A stretch of DNA of 64,000 nucleotides, from NCBI RefSeq assembly GCF_022810405.1, contig NZ_JALGQE010000004.1:1-64000 (forward strand), given 5' to 3'. Below are positions 45,258 through 55,250 of this stretch, piece by piece. The position numbers and the translations under genes are program-made. Each line of letters begins with the position of its first letter. The stretch's first letter is position 1. The notes beneath the pieces were generated by a model. It saw nothing but the letters and a program-made list of their open reading frames with translations. It did no database searches and was not told where the DNA came from. The stretch is from Rhodococcus sp. ARC_M5. GTDB lineage: Bacteria > Actinomycetota > Actinomycetes > Mycobacteriales > Mycobacteriaceae.

Positions 45258-47030
45258 GTGAACAGCCCCCGCACCGCTTCCCTACGCAACGGATCGGTTC
45301 CCGCCGAGTCCTCTTCGCGTACTGCGGGCGGCAAGTACCCGATGTGGTTCGGGCCGTCGGACGCGCCGCTGTTCGGTACCGTCCACGTGCCGTCGGGCGG
45401 GCGGGCGCGCGGCGGCGTCGTCCTGTGCCCGCCCCTGGGCAAGGAGCAGGTCGATTCGTATCGCGGCATGACGCTGCTCGCGCAGAAGCTCTGTGCAGAG
45501 GGACTTGTGGTGCTGCGGTTCGACTACAGCGGCACCGGCGATTCGTGGGGTGATCAGGATCGGCCCGACGCGGTCGCACGCTGGCAGCGCAGCATCGTCG
45601 AGGCCGTCGACTACGTCCGCGGATGCGGGCCACGCGAGGTCGGTCTGGTCGGGTTGCGTGCCGGTGCTCTGCTGGCATGTTCGGTGGCCGCCGAGTGCGG
45701 GCCGCTCACCGCGTTGACGCTGTGGGATCCGGTCGTCAAGGGCCGGTCGTATCTGCACGAGCAGCGCGCTCTGTACGCGGTCAGCGTCACCACCGACTCC
45801 GATGCCGACCCCCGGGTGTCGATCATCGGCGCTGTGCTGCATCCGGATTCGGCCGCGAACCTCTCGGCACTCGATGCCGCGAAGACGAGAATCGACGCAC
45901 CGGGGCTGGTCGCCACCCGTCCCGAGCGAAGCGACTCGAAGCCGGTCCGCAAGCTCGTCGAGACTCTCTCGGCTCAGGAGCACACCCTGACCGCGCACGA
46001 CGACTTTCTCGAGCCCAGTGATTTCGAGGTCATCATCCCGACGTCGGACATCGGTCACCTCGCGACGTGGACGGCGTCGAAGTTCCCCGTCGCACCGACC
46101 CACGATGTGGAGGTGACGCATCGGTCGCGGTTCGTGGTCGACGGAATCCACGAGAGCATCGAACACCTCGGCCCACAGGAGCTTTTCGCGATTCGTTCCA
46201 CCTCGGATCGGTGCCTGCCCGGAGGCCCGACCGTGGTGTTGTACCCCACCGCCAACGAGCACCGCGTCGGCCCGGTGCGCATGTGGGTCGAACTGGCTCG
46301 GCTGCTGCCTCGGTTCGGGATATCGACGGTGCGCTTCGATCGACGCGGAACCGGCGAGTCCGGTGCCGTCACCGACGGGGAGTTGACCCGCCTCTACAGC
46401 GACGAGGGAAACGAGGACGCACTCACCGCCGTCCGACAGTCGGGAACCTCCCCGGACAACGTTCTGGTAGCCGGAATGTGTTCGGGCTCATGGTATTCGA
46501 GCTTCGCTGCCCGCGAGCTGGGGGTACGTGCTGCCGTGCTGCTCAACACCCTGGACTGGACCACCCGTCGCCTCGAATTCGTCAAACGCTCCTCGATGCA
46601 CATCGAGGAGGCGGGGTTGCGTGCTCGCACACTCGATCGTCTGCACCACCGGGGTGTGCGGATCAAGGATGCACTGCAGCCTCGGATGCCGTATGCCCTG
46701 TGGATCTGGCTGGGGCGACGCGGGCTCATCCAGGTTCCCGAGATCTCGCTGCGCATCCTCGCCGACCGGCACGTGCAGACGCGAGTGCTGCTCTCCCCCA
46801 GCGACACCGCCTGGTTCGAGGCCAATCGTGGTCCGGAGGGAATGCGCCGGCTGCAGCGTCGATCGTCCGTCCCCACCGTCACCTCCTTCGAGTCCGGCGA
46901 TCACTCGCTCTACGGTCGCGATCTGCGCGAGAACGTGAGAGCGGAACTCCTGGCGGCCACCTCTGCGGCCTTCGATATCGAGATCGCCGCTCCGTCTCCG
47001 CCCGTGCCGGTAGGGCGGGTTCGGTTGTGA
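45258..47030 (+). CDS. Tandem two-domain alpha/beta hydrolase-like protein
   Basis: A 590-residue protein with two alpha/beta-hydrolase domains. Domain 1 has VVLCPPLGKEQVDSYRGM and VLRFDYSGTGDSWG, but its nucleophile elbow reads GLRAGA, with Arg in place of Ser. Domain 2 has TVVLYPTANEHRVGPVRMW and VRFDRRGTGESG, an elbow GMCSGS with Cys, Asp in SPSDTAW and His in SGDHSLYGRD. A similar GLRxGA elbow occurs in exosortase-linked hydrolases. It may transfer or release acyl groups of the glycan pathway. The start is GTG 45258 after GAAGGA. The stop overlaps the flippase start as GTGA. Confidence 0.7.
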   Translation: MNSPRTASLRNGSVPAESSSRTAGGKYPMWFGPSDAPLFGTVHVPSGGRARGGVVLCPPLGKEQVDSYRGMTLLAQKLCAEGLVVLRFDYSGTGDSWGDQDRPDAVARWQRSIVEAVDYVRGCGPREVGLVGLRAGALLACSVAAECGPLTALTLWDPVVKGRSYLHEQRALYAVSVTTDSDADPRVSIIGAVLHPDSAANLSALDAAKTRIDAPGLVATRPERSDSKPVRKLVETLSAQEHTLTAHDDFLEPSDFEVIIPTSDIGHLATWTASKFPVAPTHDVEVTHRSRFVVDGIHESIEHLGPQELFAIRSTSDRCLPGGPTVVLYPTANEHRVGPVRMWVELARLLPRFGISTVRFDRRGTGESGAVTDGELTRLYSDEGNEDALTAVRQSGTSPDNVLVAGMCSGSWYSSFAARELGVRAAVLLNTLDWTTRRLEFVKRSSMHIEEAGLRARTLDRLHHRGVRIKDALQPRMPYALWIWLGRRGLIQVPEISLRILADRHVQTRVLLSPSDTAWFEANRGPEGMRRLQRRSSVPTVTSFESGDHSLYGRDLRENVRAELLAATSAAFDIEIAAPSPPVPVGRVRL

Positions 47031-48679
47031 AGCACCGCGCTCCCAGGATTGCGCCACCCAGACACGAGCAGCTCGAACAGCTTCGGTGGTACCCGGTCGA
47101 ACCGGCGCGATTCGACCTGGGTCTGATGAACAGCCCGACGATGCCGGTGCCGACCGTGCCTCGGCACAATCCCGTCCACTCGGTCGATGTTCCTGCCGAC
47201 GTCGTCGAGCAGGCGCCACCCGAGACGGGACCGGGATCGAAGGCCTCCGATCGCAACCTCGCGCTCAACTCGATGGCCCTGATGCTCTCCACTGTCATCA
47301 CCGGCGCGTTGGGATTGTTGTTCTGGGCTGCGGCCGGACGGCTCTACCCCGTTGCCGAGGTCGGCAGCGCGTCGGCGGTCATCACGTCCGCGGTGATGCT
47401 CTCGACACTGTCCAACCTCAGCCTCGGTTCGATGTACGAGCGGTTTCTCCCGATCTCGGGTCGGCTCGCGAAGTCCTTCATCGTGCGCGGATACATCACG
47501 GTCACCGCGTTCGCGTTCGTACTCGGTGGCGGGTTCCTGCTGGTTGCTCCGGTGGACGAGATGTTCACCAACACTGCCGAAATCGTCTCGTTCCCGTTCT
47601 TCGTCGCGGTACTCGCCGTGTTCGCACTCCAGGATCAGACCTCGTCCGGTCTCGGCGTCGCACGCTGGGCGGCGGGCAAGAACGTCTTCCATGCCGTCGT
47701 CAAATTCGTGTTGCTGTTGGCGCTCTTCTCCACCGAGCGCAGTACCTCGATCATTTCCGCCTGGGCAGTCCCCGCCATCGTGGCGTCGATCTTCGTCCTG
47801 CGTGCGATCTTCAAGAACCTTCGTACCGAGCAGCGGTACGCAGGCAAGCCGGATCTGCCGCCCAGGCGCGAGATGTGGTCCTACTTCGGCTCGGCGTACG
47901 GCATCACCGCACTCGGCTCGCTCGCTCCGCTGCTCGTACCGATGATCGTCGTCGCCACCCTCGGTGCCGAACAGAACGCGTACTTCTCCCTCACCTGGTC
48001 GATCGTCAGCGCCCTCTACATCCTGATCAGCGTGCTGATCGGCCCGTACGTGGCCGAGGTGGCGGCTCACCCCGCGCAGTTCCACCGCCTCACCAAACGA
48101 TTCATGACACTCGTGTGCATCGTCGCGGTGGGAGGGTCGATCTTCCTGGCGTTCGTCGCACCGTTCGGTCTCGGATTGATCGGCCAGGGCTACCGCGATC
48201 AGGGCACCATCATCGTGCAGCTGGCCGCGCTGACCATCCCGCTCTCCGTCGTCGGATCCCTGTACGACGGTTTGGCTCGTGTGCGTCGACGCATGCGTCT
48301 GGCCGTGATCGTGCAGGTGGTGGCCACCTCGATCATCATCGGCGGGTCGGTGGCACTGTCGTCGTCGATGGGCATCGCGGCTGTCGGCTGGGCCTACCTC
48401 GCTGCCGAGGCGTTCGGTGCCGTCGTGTTGATCGTGCCGCTCGTCCGCTGGATTCGTGAATTGTCCGCCGGCAGCGACGGCGAATCCGACGACGATCCAG
48501 GACCGGCGGGCTCACCCGGACCGCACGGGCCGATCGAGGATCACGACGCCGGTTCGCGGCCCCGAGAACCCCGACAGAGCGAACCTCCTCGTCGCGAGCG
48601 TCAGGACGGTCCGCCGCAGCACGACCAACCGTCACCGCGTCGCATTCCGGTCCACGCTCAACACAGGACGGCACCATGA
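47027..48679 (+). CDS. Wzx-like polysaccharide flippase
   Basis: A 550-residue membrane protein of the MATE/MOP superfamily. A cytosolic N-terminus of about 80 residues precedes some 12 to 14 helices, for example ALMLSTVITGALGLLFWAAA, AVITSAVMLSTLSNLSL and LAPLLVPMIVVATLGAEQN. The C-terminal 75 residues are charged and disordered. It should move a lipid-linked sugar unit to the outer face. The start GTG 47027 overlaps the previous stop as GTGA. The open frame continues far upstream without meaning. Its stop overlaps the next ATG as ATGA. Confidence 0.82.
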   Translation: MKHRAPRIAPPRHEQLEQLRWYPVEPARFDLGLMNSPTMPVPTVPRHNPVHSVDVPADVVEQAPPETGPGSKASDRNLALNSMALMLSTVITGALGLLFWAAAGRLYPVAEVGSASAVITSAVMLSTLSNLSLGSMYERFLPISGRLAKSFIVRGYITVTAFAFVLGGGFLLVAPVDEMFTNTAEIVSFPFFVAVLAVFALQDQTSSGLGVARWAAGKNVFHAVVKFVLLLALFSTERSTSIISAWAVPAIVASIFVLRAIFKNLRTEQRYAGKPDLPPRREMWSYFGSAYGITALGSLAPLLVPMIVVATLGAEQNAYFSLTWSIVSALYILISVLIGPYVAEVAAHPAQFHRLTKRFMTLVCIVAVGGSIFLAFVAPFGLGLIGQGYRDQGTIIVQLAALTIPLSVVGSLYDGLARVRRRMRLAVIVQVVATSIIIGGSVALSSSMGIAAVGWAYLAAEAFGAVVLIVPLVRWIRELSAGSDGESDDDPGPAGSPGPHGPIEDHDAGSRPREPRQSEPPRRERQDGPPQHDQPSPRRIPVHAQHRTAP

Positions 48680-49956
48680 CCGAGACCTATCGCGCCAGTT
48701 CGTTGGACATGCTGCGGTCCGATTCTCGAATCGTGACCGTGTTGGGGCCTGCGGATTTCGGCGATCTCGCACGAGTGCAGAACCGCGTGCTCGCTTTGGC
48801 ATCCCTCGGTCCTGCGACTCGACTGGGACTGCGGGCCGACCATTCTTCGGCAGGCTGGAGCTACGAGCCCGGACGGGTCCTCGAGCACATCACCGAGGGT
48901 CCCGCCGTCGACCGGCAGCAGTTGACCAAGGAACTCACCGAGTTCTCGCACGCGTCGAGGCCCGAGATTCCCCTCCGGATTCGGCTGGCCGGCCGCTACC
49001 TGTTCCTCGATCTCAACCACGGTCTCGGCGACGCTCTGCTGCCGGTCGACCTGTTCGCGTACCTGGCCGACGCAACTCCCGATGCACCGTTCCCGGCCTG
49101 GGCCAGTAGCGCAGTCGACGGTCATCCGCTTCGAAAAGCACTGCTGCGCTGGATCGTTCGCAACCCGAGGAAGGTAGTCGACACGATCTACGGCCGCGTT
49201 CGTCCCGGCACCGTTCCCGAAGCCGCCGACCGGTTCGGCATATCCGACGCCGCATCGCAGACGGCATTTCGGCCCTGGGCACCCTCCGCCGCGGTGGCCA
49301 CGGCGGTGACCCGGCAGGGGACCACCGACGCGATCCGCCGGTGGCGAGAAACCCATCTGCCCGGCGCGAGCGTCAGTGCGGTGATGTGCGCCGCCGTGGC
49401 CACAGCGTTCGCACGTACATCTTTTCCCGTCGATCGGTCAGCAGCTTTTCTGTTCGACTGCCGCCGCTACCTTCCGCCGTCGACCGTCGTTCTCGGGAAT
49501 TTCGCTGCCGGGATCGGGTTCTCCGACATCGATCCCACCTCGGCCAGGGAAGTACACGACGCGTTGTCCGGGGCCATCGCCAAGGGCCGTCCGATCGCCT
49601 CGGCGACGATCAGCACCATCAAGTACAAGCGCGAACAGAAGGCCGTGTCCGGGGTGTTCGACGACCGCGTGCCGGTGCAGCCGAAGGTCAGACTCATGTA
49701 CTCCGATGTCGGTCGAGTCCGGCAGCTGGAGCAGGTCTCCTGGTGTGCCGAGCCTGCCGACCGTGCCTTCTTCGTGATCGCCGATCCGGGCCGACCGGAG
49801 TCGGTGATGATCACGATGGAAACCATCGGTTCGGTCGTGTTCGTCTCGGCGTCGTTCCACGACAACGTTTTCGACAGCCACATGGTGCATGCCGCACTCG
49901 GTCTCGTCGCAGCCGACCCCCTCGCATTGCTCGCCCCTCAGGAGAAGACCGCATGA
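48676..49956 (+). CDS. Condensation-fold acyltransferase-like protein
   Basis: A 426-residue cytosolic protein that resembles CoA-dependent acyltransferases and NRPS condensation domains. The active-site motif HHxxxDG is reduced to NHGLGDA (His115, Asp119), and the floor-loop region reads LGNFAAGIGFSDID. Because it sits in an operon with an aminoacyl-carrier loading pair, it is a good candidate for moving the aminoacyl or acyl group to a sugar acceptor. That is inference. AGGACGGCACC precedes the ATG. It overlaps both neighbours by four bases. Confidence 0.65.
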   Translation: MTETYRASSLDMLRSDSRIVTVLGPADFGDLARVQNRVLALASLGPATRLGLRADHSSAGWSYEPGRVLEHITEGPAVDRQQLTKELTEFSHASRPEIPLRIRLAGRYLFLDLNHGLGDALLPVDLFAYLADATPDAPFPAWASSAVDGHPLRKALLRWIVRNPRKVVDTIYGRVRPGTVPEAADRFGISDAASQTAFRPWAPSAAVATAVTRQGTTDAIRRWRETHLPGASVSAVMCAAVATAFARTSFPVDRSAAFLFDCRRYLPPSTVVLGNFAAGIGFSDIDPTSAREVHDALSGAIAKGRPIASATISTIKYKREQKAVSGVFDDRVPVQPKVRLMYSDVGRVRQLEQVSWCAEPADRAFFVIADPGRPESVMITMETIGSVVFVSASFHDNVFDSHMVHAALGLVAADPLALLAPQEKTA

Positions 49957-50666
49957 CCACCGCAGCGAAGCGCCCCACGAAACCCGAAGCCAAGCGCCCC
50001 ACGTCGAACACCATCGCACGGTCGGCTCCGTCGAGATCGGGCTTCGTCGCCCATGTCGCTCGCTGGGCGGGCCTGTCGGTGGTGCAGTTCGTCCTCGTCG
50101 AGTACATCGTGTCGGCCACGTGGCGCGGGCTCTACAGCTACCGGAACAACTACATCAGCGAGCTCGGCATTCCGTTCTGCGGGCCCACCGGCAACTGGCC
50201 GTGCAGCGAGCTCTACGTTCTCCTCAACGCCTCGATGGTGCTGTTCGGTCTGGCGATCGCGGCAGTGGGCGGATCCTGGTACATCGTCCGCCGGATCGAT
50301 GGCAGAGCTGCGTCGTTCTTCGTCGTCGCAGGTGTCGGCGCCATCACCGCGGGCGTGGTCAATCAGGGCGTGAACTACCCGATCCACTCGTTCGGCGCCA
50401 CCGTGTTCTTCGTCTTCGGCAACTTCGGCCTCGTCATCGCCGGTGGGCACCCGAGCCTGCGACGCAGCATCCGCGTCGCGGTCACCGCGCTCGGTGCCGT
50501 CGGCCTGGCCGGCTACTTCGCCTACATGAGCGGTCACGAATTCGGACTCGGCATCGGTTCCATGGAACGCATCGCCACCTATGCCCTGCTCGTAGGCGTA
50601 GTCGTACTGTCGGTCTCGCAGTTCAACGCGACGCGGGCACCGAAGACCGTCGACGAGACCGCGTGA
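49953..50666 (+). CDS. DUF998-family membrane protein
   Basis: A 237-residue membrane protein with six predicted helices. The DUF998 pattern is visible: YRNNYISELGIPFCGPTGNW, then LNASMVLFGLAIAAVG and VNQGVNYPIHSFGATVFFV. The N-terminal 40 residues are basic and cytosolic. The function of the family is not known. The start overlaps the previous stop as ATGA and its stop overlaps the next start as GTGA, so it is tightly coupled within the operon. Confidence 0.78.
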   Translation: MTTAAKRPTKPEAKRPTSNTIARSAPSRSGFVAHVARWAGLSVVQFVLVEYIVSATWRGLYSYRNNYISELGIPFCGPTGNWPCSELYVLLNASMVLFGLAIAAVGGSWYIVRRIDGRAASFFVVAGVGAITAGVVNQGVNYPIHSFGATVFFVFGNFGLVIAGGHPSLRRSIRVAVTALGAVGLAGYFAYMSGHEFGLGIGSMERIATYALLVGVVVLSVSQFNATRAPKTVDETA

Positions 50667-51640
50667 ATCGTCACGCCGCATCGAGCCGAGAGTCCGGAAC
50701 GAGGACAGTCGAGGTATCGCGGCTACCCGGAACCGGGCTCATCGTCGAGCGTCCGCGACGTCGCCTGCCGTCTGTGCTGGCGTTCCTGATCGTGCTCGGC
50801 TTGGTCGCCACCGGCACCGTGTACGGGCTCTCCCAACGCTCGGACGGAGCAGACATCGAGAGCGAGTCCATCGCCAACGGCACCGGGTCGACGACGTCAC
50901 AGTCCGACACCGCTGCGGCCAAGCCCGGATACACCGTCTACGACGACTTCTCGGGGACGGCCGGCGATGCGGTGGCGGACGACCGATGGAGTCACGACGT
51001 CGGACAGACCGGATGGGGCAACAACGAGAAGCAGAACTACACCGATTCGACCGAGAACTCGTCTCTCGACGGAGACGGCAACATGGTCGTCAACGCGTTG
51101 CGCAACGGTGACGGCTACACCTCGGCCCGGGTGACCACCAAGGACAAGTTCGAGTTCACCTACGGCCGCATCGAAGCTCGGATCGAGATGCCGGCCGGAG
51201 CAGGCCTGCATCCGGCATTCTGGATGCTCGGTACCGACCTGGACTCCGTCGGCTGGCCCCTGTCCGGCGAGATCGACATCATGGAGACCCTGAACCAGGC
51301 CGATCAGTACCACACCGGAATCCATGCGCCCCAGCCGGATTCGTTGACCAGCCAGAAGGTGGATGCAGGCGGGATTCCGCCGGAGCCGCTGTCGGAGAAC
51401 TTCCACACCTACTGGGTCGAGCGATCACCGGGCCGGGTGACCACCGGAATCGACGACACCACCCTGGCCACCATCACCCCGGCCGACCTGATCGGCGGTG
51501 CCGACTACTGGGTCTTCGACAAGCCGTTCTTCCTGCTGTTCAACGTCGCCGTCGCCGGCGACTGGCCCGGCCCCACCGACGACTCGACGCCGTTCCCGGC
51601 GACCATGAAGGTCGACTGGGTGCGGTATCGCGCCGACTGA
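50663..51640 (+). CDS. Membrane-anchored GH16 beta-glucanase-like enzyme
   Basis: A 325-residue protein with an N-terminal signal anchor (VLAFLIVLGLVATGTVYGL, about residues 38-56) and an external GH16 domain. The catalytic ExDxxE motif is GEIDIMETL. Supporting blocks are YDDFSG, FTYGRIEARIEMPAG and HPAFWMLGTDLDSVGWPL. Family members cut or transfer beta-1,3/1,4-glucans and galactans. In a biosynthesis operon it may trim or transfer the exported polymer. The GTG overlaps the previous stop. Confidence 0.85.
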   Translation: MNRHAASSRESGTRTVEVSRLPGTGLIVERPRRRLPSVLAFLIVLGLVATGTVYGLSQRSDGADIESESIANGTGSTTSQSDTAAAKPGYTVYDDFSGTAGDAVADDRWSHDVGQTGWGNNEKQNYTDSTENSSLDGDGNMVVNALRNGDGYTSARVTTKDKFEFTYGRIEARIEMPAGAGLHPAFWMLGTDLDSVGWPLSGEIDIMETLNQADQYHTGIHAPQPDSLTSQKVDAGGIPPEPLSENFHTYWVERSPGRVTTGIDDTTLATITPADLIGGADYWVFDKPFFLLFNVAVAGDWPGPTDDSTPFPATMKVDWVRYRAD

Positions 51641-51702
51641 GACCTCGCCGACCGAGACCTCGCTGAATCCGACCCGACGTGTCACCCGAAAGGACCCCCT
51701 CC

Positions 51703-52989
51703 GTGTTACCTCCCGCGCTCCCCAGACTCCAGTCTCCCGAGTGGGACGGTGCTGTGTGGATCGGTGACATCGACCTGGAGCAGGATCTTCCCCTCTCCCT
51801 CGCTCTCGACGATTCCGACGGTTATCGCCGTGCCCGGCTGTTGATCCGACGCGGCCTCGATCCACTCGGCTTCGTCGAACTCGATGTCGTCGACGGCGCG
51901 GTCACGGCGGCAGATGTACGACGGGCGGCGATGTCGCTCGCCCAGGTTCCGATGCCCGACGCTCTGCCCGACCCCGACCGGGCGCTACCGCCGATCACCG
52001 TGGTGATCTGCACCCGCGACCGAGTCGATCATCTGAAGGGCGCGCTGGCATCGGTGTCGGGCCTGGACTACCCCGACTTCGAGGTGGTCGTCGTCGACAA
52101 TGCGTCCCCGACCGACGCCACTCAGCAGTATGTTCGCGGGCTGGGCGACCCGCGCGTTCGCGTCGTGTCCGAGCCGACGCCAGGCCTGTCGAGGGCCAGG
52201 AACACGGGGTTGCGGGCCGCGCAGCACGACATCGTGGCATTCACCGACGACGACGTCGCCGTCGACGCCAAATGGTTGCGCAGCATCGCGCGCGGCTTCG
52301 GGCGGACCGATGGGGTCACGTGCGTGTCCGGCATCGTGCCGAGCGGCGAGATCAGGACTCAGGCGCAGGCGTACTTCGATCGCCGCGTCGGGTGGGCGAG
52401 TTCGGTCACGCCTCGGGTGTACGACCTGAAGAATCCGCCTGCCGATGTACCGCTGTTTCCGTTCCAGGTGGGGATGTACGGAACCGGAGCCAATTTTGCG
52501 GTCGCCCGAGAGCGGATGTTCGATCTGGGCGGATTCGACGAGTCGCTGGGAGTCGGCTCTCCGACCAACGGCGGGGAGGACCTCGACATGTTCTTCCGGG
52601 TTCTGATGGCCGGCGACAAGCTGGTCTACGAGCCGGCCGCCATCGTGTGGCACCGGCACCGCGCCGACTCCGAAGCACTGGCGGTGCAAGCCCGCGGTTA
52701 CGGTCTCGGCCTCGGTGCGTGGCTGTACACCGTCGCGACGAACCGCAGATCGGCGACGCTGGCCGCCACGGTCGCCGTCCGCCGACTCGGCAGCGCCATT
52801 CGCCTGTCCGCCAAGATGAGCAAGGTCGCCTCACCTCCCGACGATCTCGCTGCCGATCTGCCCGACGGCATCGGCCGAATGGAATTGCTGTCCATCGCCA
52901 AGGGTCCTGCGGCCATTCGCCGCAGCAGGCGCGAAGGTCGCGAACGCACTCCTCTGGCGGGGGTGAGCCGTGAGCCGGTCCTCGACTGA
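51703..52989 (+). CDS. Family-2 glycosyltransferase
   Basis: A 428-residue GT-A enzyme with an N-terminal extension of about 100 residues. The catalytic domain starts PPITVVICTRDRVDHLKGAL. The nucleotide-sugar motif is VVVDNASPTDAT and the metal-binding DxD is FTDDDVAVDAKW. The acceptor-side ED motif is NGGEDLDMFFRVLMAGDKLVY. It should transfer a sugar to a lipid-linked or nascent glycan. GTG 51703 was chosen because AAGGA lies upstream. An in-frame GTG at 51679 would add eight residues. It overlaps the next gene by 20 bp. Confidence 0.85.
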   Translation: MLPPALPRLQSPEWDGAVWIGDIDLEQDLPLSLALDDSDGYRRARLLIRRGLDPLGFVELDVVDGAVTAADVRRAAMSLAQVPMPDALPDPDRALPPITVVICTRDRVDHLKGALASVSGLDYPDFEVVVVDNASPTDATQQYVRGLGDPRVRVVSEPTPGLSRARNTGLRAAQHDIVAFTDDDVAVDAKWLRSIARGFGRTDGVTCVSGIVPSGEIRTQAQAYFDRRVGWASSVTPRVYDLKNPPADVPLFPFQVGMYGTGANFAVARERMFDLGGFDESLGVGSPTNGGEDLDMFFRVLMAGDKLVYEPAAIVWHRHRADSEALAVQARGYGLGLGAWLYTVATNRRSATLAATVAVRRLGSAIRLSAKMSKVASPPDDLAADLPDGIGRMELLSIAKGPAAIRRSRREGRERTPLAGVSREPVLD

Positions 52990-55222
52990 TTCCGGATTCC
53001 GGTCCATGGCGGATCTACGGCACACACTGTTCGTCCCGTCCGAGTGGACCTTCGACTGGCCCGTCGGCACCACCGACTCCGCTGCAGGCACACGCAGGCG
53101 TGCGGGCAGCCGACTGCGCTACTCCGACATCAGCGTGCTCGCCGCACTGTCCGGCCTGACCTCGATGATCGCACTGCCGACGCTCGTTCGCGTCGTCCTG
53201 CTCGCGGTCCTGCTGTTCTTCGGTCCAGGTGCCGCGATCCTGTCGTGGGTCCGCATTCCTCGCACTGCGGTCCCTGCGGCACTGCCGATTCTGAGCATCT
53301 CGGTGGTGACGCTGATGGTGTCGGTGGCGATGTGGGGATACCGCTGGTCGCCCCGGATGTGGACGTTGTTGCTGTGCGTGGCCCTGATCGGCTCGTCGGT
53401 GTTGTGGTACCGCAAGCACGGCCGCCCCGACCTGTCGTGGTGGATCGCGCGGGCACGTGAGGTCGTCGCACCGTCGTCGCGAACGGCAGCGATCACCTCG
53501 GTCCGGTTCGCGCTGACCGACCGAGAGACGCTGCGACGCAATGTGGCCGGCCTGATGCTGGCGCTGGCGTTCTTCCTGTGGCTACCGCTGCTGCCGGGTC
53601 TCGAGCGCGCGACGTACTCGCAGTTCGGGTTGCTGACCGCCGGAACCGGCCCAGGGCTCGTACTGTGCATGATGCTGATCATGGCGGCGTTCCTGATCGC
53701 GCTGCGACGTCGTCAGCTGCGCACCATGCTTGCCGCGATCGGCCTGGCCATCGTGGTTCAGCGATTCACGGTCACCCTCGTCACCTCCGCTCCGATCTAC
53801 GACTGGACGTACAAGCACGTCGCGGTCACCGAGTTCGTCCTGGACATGAACCGGCTGACTCCGACCGGTGTCGACATCTACAGCGAGTGGCCCAGCTTCT
53901 TCCTCGTATCCGCCTGGTTCCAACACGTCACCGGATACGACACGCTCTCCCTGGCGCACGTGTTCGCGCCGATGGTCCACGTGGTTCTCGCCGCGGCCGT
54001 CTACGGACTGGCACGGGTGATGAAGTTCGACAAACGCGCGGCGATCACGGCGGCGATGCTCGCCGAGGTCATCAACTGGGTGGGTCAGGACTACTACTCA
54101 CCGCAGGCGTGGGCCGTACTGCTCGCCGTGGGCTTCCTGGCGCTGCTGATGTCCTCGACGCTCACCAGGTCCGCGGCATTCCTGTCGATCGTTCCGTTCG
54201 CCGCGCTGGTGCCCACGCACCAGCTGACTCCGTACTGGTTGATGGCCGTGACCGGCGTTCTGCTGGTGACCCGACGCGCCAAGCCGTGGTGGCTGATGAT
54301 TCCGCTCGGCATCATCCTGTTGGGATACCTGTATCCGCGATTGCCGATCGTGGCACCGTACGGACTGTTCCAGGGGTTCGATCCCGTGCAGAACGCAGCG
54401 AGCAACGTCAAGGAAGAAGGGGTGCTCGGCAAGCAGATCACGTCTCTGGTCTGCCGCGCCCTGTCCGGCGGGGTGTTCGCGCTGGCGTTCGTCTCGGCGA
54501 TCTACGCCTGGCGTACGAAGAAGACGTTCTGGGCACCGATGGTGATGGCATTCGGATCGATCATGTTGCTCGCCGGGCAGAGTTACGGCGGCGAGGCGAT
54601 CTTCCGGGTGTACCTCTACGCGATTCCCGGCTGCGTTCTGTTGATCACTCCACTGTTCCTGGCGCTGTTCGACCGTGAGCCGCCCCAGGATCGACCGTCC
54701 AGGGCCCGCAGGATCACTGCCCGGACCTCTGTCGCAGTTGCCGTGGCCGGAGCGCTCGGATCAGCCGTGCTGGGTTTGCAGAGCTACTTCGGTCTGTGGC
54801 CGATCGTGCTCGAGCATCGCGAACAGATCGACGACGCCCGCGCGGTGGCAGCACAGGCACCGCCGGGTACCTCGGTGACGATGTTGTACTCCACGGGCTA
54901 CCCGGCCAGGTCCACGTCGGACTACGGCCGCCTGACCGAGGCCGACGACTACTGGGACGTTCCCCTCTATGCGCTGGGCCCGGAGTACATGGAGGGCTTT
55001 CCGACACCCGCGAAGCTCGGCGATCTCGACTACAAGGCGTCGAGCAGCGACACCCCCACATACATGGTTCTGACTCGTCAGTCGCTCGAAGCGATGCAGT
55101 ACTACGGATTCGTCGCCGACGATTCGGTCGCGCGTTTCCGACAGTGGCTCGCCACCAACTCGGCGTGGTCGGTTCGGTACGCGGACACCAACACGATCGT
55201 CTACCAGTACCGATCCAGCTGA
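52970..55222 (+). CDS. Large GT-C-like membrane protein (polymerase or glycosyltransferase)
   Basis: A 750-residue protein with about 12 to 14 membrane helices after a cytosolic N-terminus of about 50 residues. An external acidic loop with YDWTYKHVAVTEFVLDMNR and TPTGVDIYSEWPSFF recalls the first loop of GT-C enzymes. A soluble C-terminal domain of about 130 residues (APPGTSVTMLYSTGYPARS) is probably outside. It could polymerise or modify the exported glycan using lipid-linked sugars. No exact family is assigned. The GTG start overlaps the previous glycosyltransferase gene. Confidence 0.7.
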   Translation: MSRSSTDSGFRSMADLRHTLFVPSEWTFDWPVGTTDSAAGTRRRAGSRLRYSDISVLAALSGLTSMIALPTLVRVVLLAVLLFFGPGAAILSWVRIPRTAVPAALPILSISVVTLMVSVAMWGYRWSPRMWTLLLCVALIGSSVLWYRKHGRPDLSWWIARAREVVAPSSRTAAITSVRFALTDRETLRRNVAGLMLALAFFLWLPLLPGLERATYSQFGLLTAGTGPGLVLCMMLIMAAFLIALRRRQLRTMLAAIGLAIVVQRFTVTLVTSAPIYDWTYKHVAVTEFVLDMNRLTPTGVDIYSEWPSFFLVSAWFQHVTGYDTLSLAHVFAPMVHVVLAAAVYGLARVMKFDKRAAITAAMLAEVINWVGQDYYSPQAWAVLLAVGFLALLMSSTLTRSAAFLSIVPFAALVPTHQLTPYWLMAVTGVLLVTRRAKPWWLMIPLGIILLGYLYPRLPIVAPYGLFQGFDPVQNAASNVKEEGVLGKQITSLVCRALSGGVFALAFVSAIYAWRTKKTFWAPMVMAFGSIMLLAGQSYGGEAIFRVYLYAIPGCVLLITPLFLALFDREPPQDRPSRARRITARTSVAVAVAGALGSAVLGLQSYFGLWPIVLEHREQIDDARAVAAQAPPGTSVTMLYSTGYPARSTSDYGRLTEADDYWDVPLYALGPEYMEGFPTPAKLGDLDYKASSSDTPTYMVLTRQSLEAMQYYGFVADDSVARFRQWLATNSAWSVRYADTNTIVYQYRSS

Positions 55223-55250
55223 TCGAATCACAAACTATGACGTGCATCTC

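Noticed and set aside
46067..47026. Long upstream extension of the flippase frame
   Set aside because: It lies out of frame inside the hydrolase gene. The GTG at 47027 overlapping the hydrolase stop explains the start.
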